Assembly (NCBI RefSeq): GCF_042678185.1
Contig: NZ_JBHUDQ010000001.1
Strand: one strand, 5' to 3'
Length of the DNA: 64,000 nucleotides
DNA from: Ramlibacter ginsenosidimutans
Lineage (GTDB): Bacteria > Pseudomonadota > Gammaproteobacteria > Burkholderiales > Burkholderiaceae_C
Part shown: piece after piece, positions 57,143-64,000 of the stretch
How the letters are laid out: every line of letters begins with the position of its first letter
Numbering within the stretch: position 1 is the first letter of the stretch
Program-made: the position numbers and the translations under genes
The notes under the pieces: model-generated
Database searches by the model: none
What the model was told of the DNA's origin: nothing
What the model saw: only the letters and a program-made list of their open reading frames with translations

Positions 57143-59033
57143 CGGGTTTCTCCATCTTCTTCGGTGCGAGCACGGCCAGCGCGTGCGCGGGCAGGCGCCA
57201 GATGTGCTCGCCATCGGGTTCGCCGCTGCCGCAGCCGCCGTAGCGCGGGTCTTCGCTGTGCCACAGCAGCGACCAGCGGGTCCCGGCGGGCGGTGCGATC
57301 AGCGGCTCGGACATGGGATGGAGTGGCAGCGTGGCCCCGAGGTTCACCACGATCAGGCGATCGTCCCCGTTCTGGTCGAGGAAGCGCAGCAGGAAGGCCT
57401 CGGGCCCGAGCACCGCGCCATGCATGTTGTGGCGGTCCGCACGGGAGAACACCGGGTCCTCGCGGCGCAGGCGCAGCAGGTCCCGATGCATGTGCACGAC
57501 CGGCGCGTGCCGCTCGTGTTCCGCGTGGTCCAGCTTGCATTGCAGGAAGGTCTGTTCGTCCGCCGGCGATGCGAGCAGCTTGCCACCGTCCGCGCTCGCG
57601 AGGTTGGGAAACTGCTGGAGGAACTCGTGCCGTCCCTTGCGGATCAGTGCGTCGAGCTCTTCGCCGTGCGCTGCAAAGTAGAGAAAGGGCGCACTCGCCG
57701 CGAACTCCTGTCCCTGGAACAGCAGCGGCGTGCACGGGGTCAGCAGCGTCAGCGCCGTCAGCGCGCGATAGCGCCCCGGCGAGGTCAGCTGGTGCAGGCG
57801 TTGCCCGCGCGCGCTGTTCGCCACCTGGTCGTGGTTCTGCAGGAACTGGATGAACGCGGTGGCCGGCAGGTCCAGCGCAGGGTGGCCGCGCCGCTGCTTC
57901 TGCCACGCGTAGTACTGGCCCTGGTACAGGAAGCCCCACTTCAGCGACGAGATCAGCTCCTGCGGCGTGCCGCGCGTCTCGGTGTAGTAGGCCTCGCAGG
58001 CGCCCGTCGCCGCGACGACGGCACTGTGGTGGAAGTCATCGTTCCACAATGCGTCCAGCCCCAGGCCGCCCTGCTCCACCGGCCGCGCAAGCTCTGCGTG
58101 CTGCGGCTCGTTCTCGCCGGCCAGGTAGATGCTGCGCGCACCCGCGGCGGCCCGCGCGCGCTGCGCGATCTCCGCGATGATGTGCTTCGGGCTGGCATCG
58201 AAGATGCACTGCGTCGCGTCGAGCCGCAGGCCGTCGAAGTGGTACTCGGCGATCCAGCAGGCCGCGTTGCACGCGAAGAACTCGCGTACGGGCCCGCTGT
58301 TCTCGCCGTCGAAGTTGATCGCCTCGCCCCACTCGTTGGCGTGTTTCTGGCTCGTGTAGTCGCGCGAGAAGTGCGCCAGCGAGTTGCCTCTGGGCCCGAA
58401 GTGGTTGTAGACCACGTCCAGGATCACGCCGAGCCCGAGCGCATGCGCGCGATCGATGAAGTGCCGCAAGGCATCCGGCTCGCCGTACAGCCGCGTGGGA
58501 GCGAACAGGTTCACGCCGTCGTAGCCCCAGCCGAAAGGCCCGTTGAACTCGTTGACCGGCATCAGCTCCAGGACGGTGATGCCGAGCTCCTTCAGGAAGG
58601 GCAGCTGCGCCTCGGCGGCGGCGTAGGTGCCCTCGCGCGTGAAGGTGCCGATGTGCATCTCGTAGAGCACCTGGCCGTGCGCAGTGACGCCGCGCCAGTC
58701 CTGGTCGGTCCAGCGGAAGGCAGCGGGATCCACCACCACCGACGGGCCGTCCGGTCCCTCCGGTTGCCAGCGCGAGGCCGGATCGGCATACGCCTCGCCG
58801 CCGTCGAGCCGGAAACGATAACGCGCACCCGCCCTGGCACCGGCCACGAGGCCCGAGAAGTAGCCCCCGCCTTCGCTGCGCAGACGCGCTTCCGCCAGGC
58901 CGGGCGTGTCGAACACCACGGCGACCTCCCGCGCGGCGGGAGCCCAGACCCGGAAATGCGTGCCGGCCTCGCCTTGTGGCTCGGCGCCGATGGGGAGCCG
59001 CCTGCTCGTGTTGTTGATGGGTTCTTTCTGCAT
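57135..59033 (-). CDS. treZ: Malto-oligosyltrehalose trehalohydrolase
   Basis: A 632-residue GH13 enzyme releasing trehalose from maltooligosyl trehalose. An N-terminal CBM48-like domain (THFRVWAPAAREVAVVFDTP) precedes the barrel: VILDVVYNHFG (region I), DGLRLDATQCIFD (nucleophile Asp), YLAGENEPQH (acid/base Glu) and FLQNHDQVANSARG (region IV). YGGCGSGEP near the C-terminus is also typical. The N-terminal ATG 59033 follows a GAAGG site. Its usual partner TreY (maltooligosyl trehalose synthase) is not in the window; upstream lies a divergent Bug-type gene. Confidence 0.93.
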   Translation of the reverse strand: MQKEPINNTSRRLPIGAEPQGEAGTHFRVWAPAAREVAVVFDTPGLAEARLRSEGGGYFSGLVAGARAGARYRFRLDGGEAYADPASRWQPEGPDGPSVVVDPAAFRWTDQDWRGVTAHGQVLYEMHIGTFTREGTYAAAEAQLPFLKELGITVLELMPVNEFNGPFGWGYDGVNLFAPTRLYGEPDALRHFIDRAHALGLGVILDVVYNHFGPRGNSLAHFSRDYTSQKHANEWGEAINFDGENSGPVREFFACNAACWIAEYHFDGLRLDATQCIFDASPKHIIAEIAQRARAAAGARSIYLAGENEPQHAELARPVEQGGLGLDALWNDDFHHSAVVAATGACEAYYTETRGTPQELISSLKWGFLYQGQYYAWQKQRRGHPALDLPATAFIQFLQNHDQVANSARGQRLHQLTSPGRYRALTALTLLTPCTPLLFQGQEFAASAPFLYFAAHGEELDALIRKGRHEFLQQFPNLASADGGKLLASPADEQTFLQCKLDHAEHERHAPVVHMHRDLLRLRREDPVFSRADRHNMHGAVLGPEAFLLRFLDQNGDDRLIVVNLGATLPLHPMSEPLIAPPAGTRWSLLWHSEDPRYGGCGSGEPDGEHIWRLPAHALAVLAPKKMEKPVG

Positions 59034-59214
59034 CGGATCGCCTTCGCATTCTCCGATGCGGCATCGCGGCCGTGCGCGGCTGGCACGTCCGTTCGCAGCG
59101 AGAACGCATGCAGGACAGGTCGGGCAAGACCGAACGCGGGAAAGCACGCGGGCGCGCAAGCACGCTGGCGGGGCATCATCCCCGGATACAGACGACCCAC
59201 AGGAGACCCGCTCG

Positions 59215-60186
59215 ATGTCCATGCCCTCCCTGCGCCGCCGCACCCTGCTGGGCGCGGCGTCCGCCCTTGCCGCACCCTTCGCCTTCGCGCAGGGGCTGCC
59301 CAGCCATCCCGTTCGCCTCATGGTCGGCTATGCGGCCGGCGGCGGCGTGGACGCGATGGCGCGCATGCTGTCGGTGCGCCTGCCGACACCGCTCGGGCAG
59401 CAGGTCATCGTCGAGAACCGCGCCGGCGCCTCGGGCATGATCGCGGCCGACAACGTCGCGCGCGCCGCGCCCGACGGCAGCACGCTGCTGATGGGAGAGA
59501 GCGGCATGCTCATCACCGCGCAGCTGCAGCCGCGCGCCGGCTTCGATCCGCTGAAGTCGTTCGCGCCGGTGTCGGGCACCTTCATCGCGCCGCTGATGAT
59601 CATCGCCAACAACGACCTGCCCGCGCGCGACCCACGCGAGCTGATCGCGCTGCTCAAGGCGAACCCGGGCAAGTACGCATACGCGACCTCCGGGGTCGGC
59701 ACAGTGCACCACCTCGGCTTCGAGATGCTGAAGGCGCGCACCGGCATCTACATCGTGCACATCCCTTATCGCGGCGCGTCGCAGATCATCCCCGACGTGA
59801 TCAGCGGCCAGGTGCCCATCGCGGTGGTGAGCGCGGCGGCGGGACTGGCGCAGGCGCGCGGCGGCAAGGTGCGCGCGATCGCCCTCATGAACACGGCGCG
59901 CCTGCCCGGCGCCGAGAACGTGCAGCCCATGGCGAACGCGCTGCCCGGTTTCGACGTGGCGCCGCGGCTGATGCTGCTGGCGCCGGCCGGCACGCCGCCG
60001 GCGGTGATCGACAAGCTCGACGAAGCGGTGCGCACGGTGATGGCGAGCCCGGAGCTCGCGCAGGCCGCTGCGCCGCAGGGCGCGATCCTCGCCTACCTGC
60101 CGCCCGCGCAGCTGGCGACCACGCTGGCTGCCGAGACCGCGGAATGGGGACGCCTGATCAAGGCGCAGAAGATCGGGCTGGGCTGA
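59215..60186 (+). CDS. Bug-family (TctC-like) substrate-binding protein
   Basis: A 323-residue periplasmic binding protein of the tripartite tricarboxylate transporter/Bug type, very numerous in Burkholderiales. A twin-arginine-like signal (SLRRRTLLGAASALAAPFAFA) is followed by the family start PSHPVRLMVGYAAGGGVDAM. It also has VENRAGASGMIAADNVARAA, HIPYRGASQIIPDVISGQVP and a C-terminal EWGRLIKAQKIGLG. AGGAG precedes the ATG at 59215. No TctA/TctB membrane genes adjoin it, as is common for such orphans; the ligand is unknown. Its end overlaps the convergent DUF2158 gene by 29 nt. Confidence 0.92.
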   Translation: MSMPSLRRRTLLGAASALAAPFAFAQGLPSHPVRLMVGYAAGGGVDAMARMLSVRLPTPLGQQVIVENRAGASGMIAADNVARAAPDGSTLLMGESGMLITAQLQPRAGFDPLKSFAPVSGTFIAPLMIIANNDLPARDPRELIALLKANPGKYAYATSGVGTVHHLGFEMLKARTGIYIVHIPYRGASQIIPDVISGQVPIAVVSAAAGLAQARGGKVRAIALMNTARLPGAENVQPMANALPGFDVAPRLMLLAPAGTPPAVIDKLDEAVRTVMASPELAQAAAPQGAILAYLPPAQLATTLAAETAEWGRLIKAQKIGLG

Positions 60187-60418
60187 GCGCCCGGTCCGCT
60201 TGCGCGGCCAGGCTCACGCCGCGCGGCTCGCCGCTGATGTTGCGCAGCGAGGTGAAGAGGAAGGTGCCCTGGTGCAGCTGTTCGCCGGAGAACCACTGGC
60301 AATAGGCCGTGTCACCGCCCACCGAGCGCACCACCATCGGCGATCCGCCGCTCGCAAGGCGGACCACGTCGCCTGCCTGGATCGTCTCTGCCCGCACCTT
60401 GCTCACTTCGCTTGCCAC
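60158..60418 (-). CDS. DUF2158 (YodC-like) protein
   Basis: An 86-residue protein with a DUF2158-like core: IQAGDVVRLASGGSPMVVRS, TAYCQWFSGEQLHQGTFLFT, SLRNISGE. DUF2158 proteins are small SH3-like beta folds of unknown function. The start is GTG at 60418; AATAAT lies 5 nt upstream of it and may be a -10 element. The last 29 nt overlap the 3' end of the Bug-family gene. Confidence 0.75.
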   Translation of the reverse strand: MASEVSKVRAETIQAGDVVRLASGGSPMVVRSVGGDTAYCQWFSGEQLHQGTFLFTSLRNISGEPRGVSLAAQADRALSPARSSAP

Positions 60419-60423
60419 TGCCC

Positions 60424-60429
60424 ATTATT
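60424..60429 (-). promoter_or_regulatory. -10-like element before the DUF2158 gene
   Basis: On the minus strand AATAAT ends 5 nt before the GTG start, the same geometry seen before gmk, spoT and the MarR gene. Confidence 0.35.
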
Positions 60430-60562
60430 GGAGAGCAGGCGGGACCGCGACCCGGACGGGCGCCGACTCGGTGCGTAGGAGAAGGTCGATGGGAGGCGAG
60501 TGCGCTTGCGCTGTCAAGCACAAGAAGTGCTGCGGCGCGCGGGGAGCCGTCGCCGGCGCGGA

Positions 60563-61165
60563 TCACAGCCGCTTGATCTGCAGCTTGCGGAACTTCACCG
60601 TGCCGCCCGCGTACTGCAGGCCGATGACGCCGTCGACCTCGCGCGCCTCGTCGGTCTCCGCCGTCTTGACGCCGTTGACCCTCACTTCCATGTGGCGGCC
60701 GCGTGCGATAACGTCCATGGTGTTCCACTGGCCGCCCGTATGCGGCACCGGCACGGGCGCCTTCGCCAGCCACACGATCGCGCCGGTCGCATAGCTCGGG
60801 TCCGGGCGCTTTTCGAAGATGTTCGCTTCGTGGCAGGTGCGGTCGGTCATCGGCCGCACGTCGGAGCAGCGCACGTAGATGCCCGAGTTGGCGTCGTCGC
60901 TGACCCAGAACTCCGCGCGCACCTGGAAATCGCGGTAGGTGTTCTTCGTCGCGAGATAGTACGTCGGTTCGTTGCCCGGGCGCCGGTCGGCCACGATGGC
61001 ATCGCCTTCCGCGCGCCAGTTCGCGCCGCCGATGTTGGTGAAGTTCTCCATGCCGCGGCCGCCGTCAATCAGCGTGTCCCATCCCGTCATTCCCTGGATC
61101 GTCGAGCACCCCGCGACGGCGACGACGGCGGTGAATGCGAGGGTGGCTTTGGTGATCATGCGCAT
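60563..61165 (-). CDS. DUF1080 (3-keto-disaccharide hydrolase-like) lipoprotein
   Basis: A 200-residue protein with a lipoprotein signal (KATLAFTAVVAVAGCS, lipidated Cys at residue 19). The DUF1080 core follows: GWDTLIDGGRGMENFTNIGG, ANWRAEGDAIVADRRPG, TYRDFQVRAEFWVSDDANSG, WNTMDVIARGRHMEVRVNG and a closing GVIGLQYAGGTVKFRKLQI. The fold is a concanavalin-like jelly roll; relatives hydrolyse 3-keto sugars or bind glycans, but many are uncharacterised. It stands alone between the DUF2158 gene and the RlpA-like gene. Confidence 0.85.
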   Translation of the reverse strand: MRMITKATLAFTAVVAVAGCSTIQGMTGWDTLIDGGRGMENFTNIGGANWRAEGDAIVADRRPGNEPTYYLATKNTYRDFQVRAEFWVSDDANSGIYVRCSDVRPMTDRTCHEANIFEKRPDPSYATGAIVWLAKAPVPVPHTGGQWNTMDVIARGRHMEVRVNGVKTAETDEAREVDGVIGLQYAGGTVKFRKLQIKRL

Positions 61166-61301
61166 GGAATCCCCTGGGTGGTAAAGAACGCATTGGACGG
61201 GGCGCAGGCGCAGCCCGTCAATCCGTTCAATCCGGGGATGCGCCGGCGCCAGTCGATCTGCTTCACGAAGCGGTCCAGCCGCGGGCGGGCGACCGCGCCG
61301 G

Positions 61302-61769
61302 TCAGGCCTCGACCAGGACCACAGGCGCCTCGCCCGCCCGCAGCAGGTCGAGCGCCGCAGCCGCCGCCCGGCTCAGGTCGATGATGCGATCCGCGGCGTG
61401 AGGCCCTCGATCGTTGATGCGCACCACCACCTCAAGGCCGTTCTGCAGGTTGATCACGCGCACGCGCGTGCCGAACGGCAGGGTGCGGTGCGCAGCGGTG
61501 AGCGCGTTCATGTCGAAGCGCTCGCCGCTGGCGGTGCGCTTGCCGTGGAAGCGGGGGCCGTACCACGAGGCGGTACCCCGCGCGAGTTCGGTCCCGGAGG
61601 GTCGCGGGGCGGGCGCGGCATCGGGGGTCACGCGACGGCGATCCGGGGTCGTCGAACAACCGGCGAGGGCTCCCACCGCGACCAGCCCGCAAGCGGCCAG
61701 CAGATCGCGCCGGCGCCCGGCGAGCGGCGCCGGGCGGTCATCGACACGAGAGGCAAGCGATGCGTTCAC
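61302..61769 (-). CDS. RlpA-like lipoprotein (double-psi beta-barrel)
   Basis: A 155-residue lipoprotein. Residues ~17-40 hold a basic stretch (GRRRDLLAACGLVAVGALAGCS) with lipobox LAGC. After a Pro-rich linker comes the RlpA barrel: GTASWYGPRFHGKRTASGER, FDMNALTAAHRTLPFGTRVR, VINLQNGLEVVVRINDRGPH and IIDLSRAAAAALDLLRAGEA. The catalytic Asp and His positions of the lytic transglycosylase RlpA (NDRGPH, DLS) are kept. There is no SPOR domain, so septal targeting is unlikely. A cell-wall role is inferred from family. Confidence 0.88.
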   Translation of the reverse strand: MNASLASRVDDRPAPLAGRRRDLLAACGLVAVGALAGCSTTPDRRRVTPDAAPAPRPSGTELARGTASWYGPRFHGKRTASGERFDMNALTAAHRTLPFGTRVRVINLQNGLEVVVRINDRGPHAADRIIDLSRAAAAALDLLRAGEAPVVLVEA

Positions 61770-61868
61770 CCGGCCAGTGTAGGCAGCAGCGGGCGCAGCG
61801 CGATCGGGGAGACGCGCCTTCCGTCCACCGGGAGCCGTCGCCTGGCGGGCGGGGCCGCAGTCCTCCCT

Positions 61869-64000
61869 TCACCTCACCCGCGTCGGATCCCCGCTCGTCC
61901 CGTCCCACAACCCGGACAACGGCCCCTGCCGGATGTCCTGCGCCAGCACGCCATCGAGCCACAGGCGATGCGACGGGAAGCGGCTGCCGGTCAGCGTGAG
62001 GCCGGTCACGGCCGGCGTTCCACTGCTGCAATCCACGATGCCGTCGATCTGGTGCCAGATGTACACGGAGTCCCGCATGCACGGGATCTGCACGCCGAGC
62101 TCCGCGCCGCGGGGCGGCCGGCCCTTCACGCCCCAGCGGAAGGCGACGTGCGACGGGTCGATCCGGCGCGTGACGAACGGCTGGTCCACGATCAGTGGCG
62201 GCGCCTGCAGGCACAGGCCGGTGCTCGGGATGCATTCCTTGCCGGAGTCGGTGTCGATCGCGCCGGCCAGGGTCACCGCCATCACCTCGGTCCCGCGGCA
62301 CTGCGCATTGATCTGCCCGCGCGAGAAGAGGCGATAGCCCTTGCCCTCGGGCGGCGGCGCCGTGAACGGGCGGTCGTCCCTCGGGTCCTCGCTGAAGGCG
62401 GCATCGGTCGCCGCGGCGAGCGCGCGCAACGCGACGTCCGACGCGTCGGGCGAGAGCCAGTCGATGACCGCGCCGCCGATCGGGCTGATGATCTTCGCGA
62501 CGGTGCTCACCGTCGAATCGAGCTGGCAGCGCAGCGAGCCGTAACGCGATCCGATCGGCCCGATGAAGCTCTTGGCGACCACGCGGAACACGCGCGTGGC
62601 CACGGGCAGGGGCTGCGGTTGCGGCGCCGCCTGCGGGCAGATGGTCACGCGGCGGTTGGCGACGTAGTCGCCGCCGGCGATCTGGTCCGATTCGCCCCGG
62701 CTCGCCGGCACGATGGCGATGCGGGCCGAGACTCCCGGCTGCAACCGATCGAGCAGGGCGCGCAGTTCACCGCTGACGCGGCTCGCACGCTGCATCCCGA
62801 GCACGAAGTTGTACGCGTCGGCGCCTTCCTGGCTGGCGTAGCCGGTCACCAGCACGGCGCGCGTGCCCTGCCGCAGGATGTCCGCGGCCAGGGCGGCGAG
62901 TTGCGAGTGGTGCGTCGCTGTCAGCGTGGACTCGCCCTGCGCGAATCCGGACAGCGTGGCGCAGGGGCCGGAGCCGGGCGGCCCGCCGGCCGCGGCCTGC
63001 CCTCCTCCACCCGGCGACGATGACGGCTGCGAAGCGCCGCCGCGCTGCTCCAGCGCATCGCGCAATGCGGCCAGCGTGCGCGGACCGGCGACGCCATCCG
63101 GCGTCAGCCCGTGCTGCTGCTGGAACGCGCGCACTGCATTGCGCGTCTGCGGCCCGGCATCGCCGTCCACCACGAGGTGCGTGCCCAGCACATGGTTGAG
63201 CGCATCCTGCAGCCAGCGCACGTCGGTGGCGCTGTCTTCCGCGAGCGCGTGCAGCAGGTCCTCGGAGTCGGCCGGAGACTCGGCGATGGCATGGCGCCGC
63301 CGCAGCAGCAAGGTGCCGGGCAGGACCAGGCCACGCGCATCGGCGATGCGGCGCGCCCAGCGGTCGGCGAGCCGTCGCACGCGCGGCTGCAGCTCGACGA
63401 CCTGCACGTAGAGCCCGTCGCGCGGGCTGTCATCGCCCGGCGCCTGCCAGCCCCACGAGCCGAGTTCGCCGGCCCGGCAGACGATGGGCGAACCCACGAC
63501 GGCCACGTGCCCGAAGTCCTGCCCGGGCGCGACGCGCAGCAGCAGGTCGCCGGGCAGCACGCGCAGCGCCTGCACGCTCGCGCCGGGCGCCGCGACCGGC
63601 ACGAGGTAGCGCGCGAAGCGATCGCGCAAGTGGCGCCGGCCGGGGGCGGCCTCAGGATGCACGAACGCCTGGAACAGGGTCGTGGCCGAAGGCACGCCAT
63701 CGAGCTCGGGCAGCGTGCGCGCGAGCAGGTCGCCAAGCCAGTGCGGCGTGCCCGGCGCGCCGCTCTCGCGCGCCTCGTCCAGCGAGGCCTCGGCCGCAGC
63801 CAGCAGTCCCAGGCCGGGCGGCGGCACTGCGATCGCCTCGCCCGCCGGGGTGGAGGACGGAGAGATGTCGACCGGTCCCGCGACGAGCACCGGCGCGTCG
63901 AACAGCCCCGACGACACTGCCGCGAGCGGCGGCAGCGGCTGGTCGCCCGGCGGCACCAGCGGTGCGGCCGGCGCGGCGGCGGGCGTCGCGGGCGCAGGCG
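61869..64000 (-). CDS. Peptidoglycan-binding/OmpA-like multidomain protein (5' end outside window)
   Basis: The frame is open to the right edge; a GTG at 63956 could start it, but the preceding Ala/Pro-rich codons suggest it continues outside. Within the part visible, VLPGDLLLRVAPGQDFGHVA resembles a lysozyme- or CHAP/NlpC-like region. A peptidoglycan-binding domain follows (WLQDALNHVLGTHLVVDGDA, AVRAFQQQHGLTPDGVAGPR), then a Gly/Ser/Pro linker and an OmpA-like segment (FAQGESTLTATHHSQLAALA, VLVTGYASQEGADAYNFVLG, NRRVTICPQ). A C-terminal domain of ~300 residues is unrecognised. Probably acts in the cell envelope. At least 710 residues. Confidence 0.75.
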   Translation of the reverse strand, partial: PAPATPAAAPAAPLVPPGDQPLPPLAAVSSGLFDAPVLVAGPVDISPSSTPAGEAIAVPPPGLGLLAAAEASLDEARESGAPGTPHWLGDLLARTLPELDGVPSATTLFQAFVHPEAAPGRRHLRDRFARYLVPVAAPGASVQALRVLPGDLLLRVAPGQDFGHVAVVGSPIVCRAGELGSWGWQAPGDDSPRDGLYVQVVELQPRVRRLADRWARRIADARGLVLPGTLLLRRRHAIAESPADSEDLLHALAEDSATDVRWLQDALNHVLGTHLVVDGDAGPQTRNAVRAFQQQHGLTPDGVAGPRTLAALRDALEQRGGASQPSSSPGGGGQAAAGGPPGSGPCATLSGFAQGESTLTATHHSQLAALAADILRQGTRAVLVTGYASQEGADAYNFVLGMQRASRVSGELRALLDRLQPGVSARIAIVPASRGESDQIAGGDYVANRRVTICPQAAPQPQPLPVATRVFRVVAKSFIGPIGSRYGSLRCQLDSTVSTVAKIISPIGGAVIDWLSPDASDVALRALAAATDAAFSEDPRDDRPFTAPPPEGKGYRLFSRGQINAQCRGTEVMAVTLAGAIDTDSGKECIPSTGLCLQAPPLIVDQPFVTRRIDPSHVAFRWGVKGRPPRGAELGVQIPCMRDSVYIWHQIDGIVDCSSGTPAVTGLTLTGSRFPSHRLWLDGVLAQDIRQGPLSGLWDGTSGDPTRVR

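Overview
The window is very GC-rich, densely packed chromosomal DNA from a betaproteobacterium, most likely a Burkholderiales of the Comamonadaceae (Ramlibacter/Variovorax-like). The supports are: the core block hemW-rdgB-rph / yicC-gmk-rpoZ-spoT / greB, a Bug-type solute-binding protein, the DUF1302-DUF1329-YCF48-RND module, an archaeal-type glycogen debranching enzyme next to treZ, and repeat families that move between intergenic regions. Genus is inference. I see no tRNA, rRNA, CRISPR array, prophage, transposase or plasmid functions.

Layout. 1-1101: N-terminal part of a cation P-type ATPase running off the left edge. 1102-1682: gene-free, repeat-rich. 1683-8197 (minus): four-gene DUF1302 / DUF1329 / YCF48-like / RND permease operon. 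8561-21365: carbohydrate region. It holds a GH51 arabinofuranosidase and a mutarotase (minus), a plus-strand operon of glycosyltransferase, UDP-galactopyranose mutase, a GH1-RmlD fusion and GalE, a small lipoprotein, and a minus operon GH2-galT-galK. Galactose catabolism and UDP-galactofuranose formation therefore sit side by side. 21478-24335: cobalt-type nitrile hydratase (alpha, beta, accessory protein) with a Crp/Fnr regulator inside the locus. 24344-25953: small unknowns.

25959-34824 (minus): a two-gene signalling operon. Its first gene encodes a 2393-residue soluble hybrid histidine kinase with 14 tandem 92-residue HAMP-type units, a GAF domain, a kinase core and three receiver domains. 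The second encodes a receiver-kinase-receiver protein. 35168-36736: small secreted proteins and a STAS-like protein whose end looks frameshifted. 36799-39141: tannase/feruloyl-esterase-family lipoprotein divergent from a MarR regulator. 39178-42107: TPP riboswitch, thiO-thiS-thiG, then xth. 42088-42914: a PAS protein and an unknown. 42943-52965: core block hemW, rdgB, rph, a PP2C phosphatase with a Ser/Thr kinase, yicC, gmk, rpoZ, spoT, greB. 53120-55000: TolB-like-domain protein and topoisomerase IB. 55094-59033 (minus): treZ and glycogen debranching enzyme. 59215-64000: Bug protein, DUF2158 protein, DUF1080 lipoprotein, RlpA-like lipoprotein, and a partial peptidoglycan-binding/OmpA-type protein running off the right edge.

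The most unusual items are the 14-unit poly-HAMP kinase, the GH1-RmlD fusion inside a galactofuranose-type operon, a short repeat that sits exactly at gene junctions inside two operons and supplies a Shine-Dalgarno sequence, a 280-bp interrupted palindrome and a ~175-bp composite repeat in two distant copies, and a TPP riboswitch whose ribosome-binding site serves a 14-residue leader peptide overlapping thiO. No function was confirmed by database search; assignments rest on motifs read from the translated sequence.
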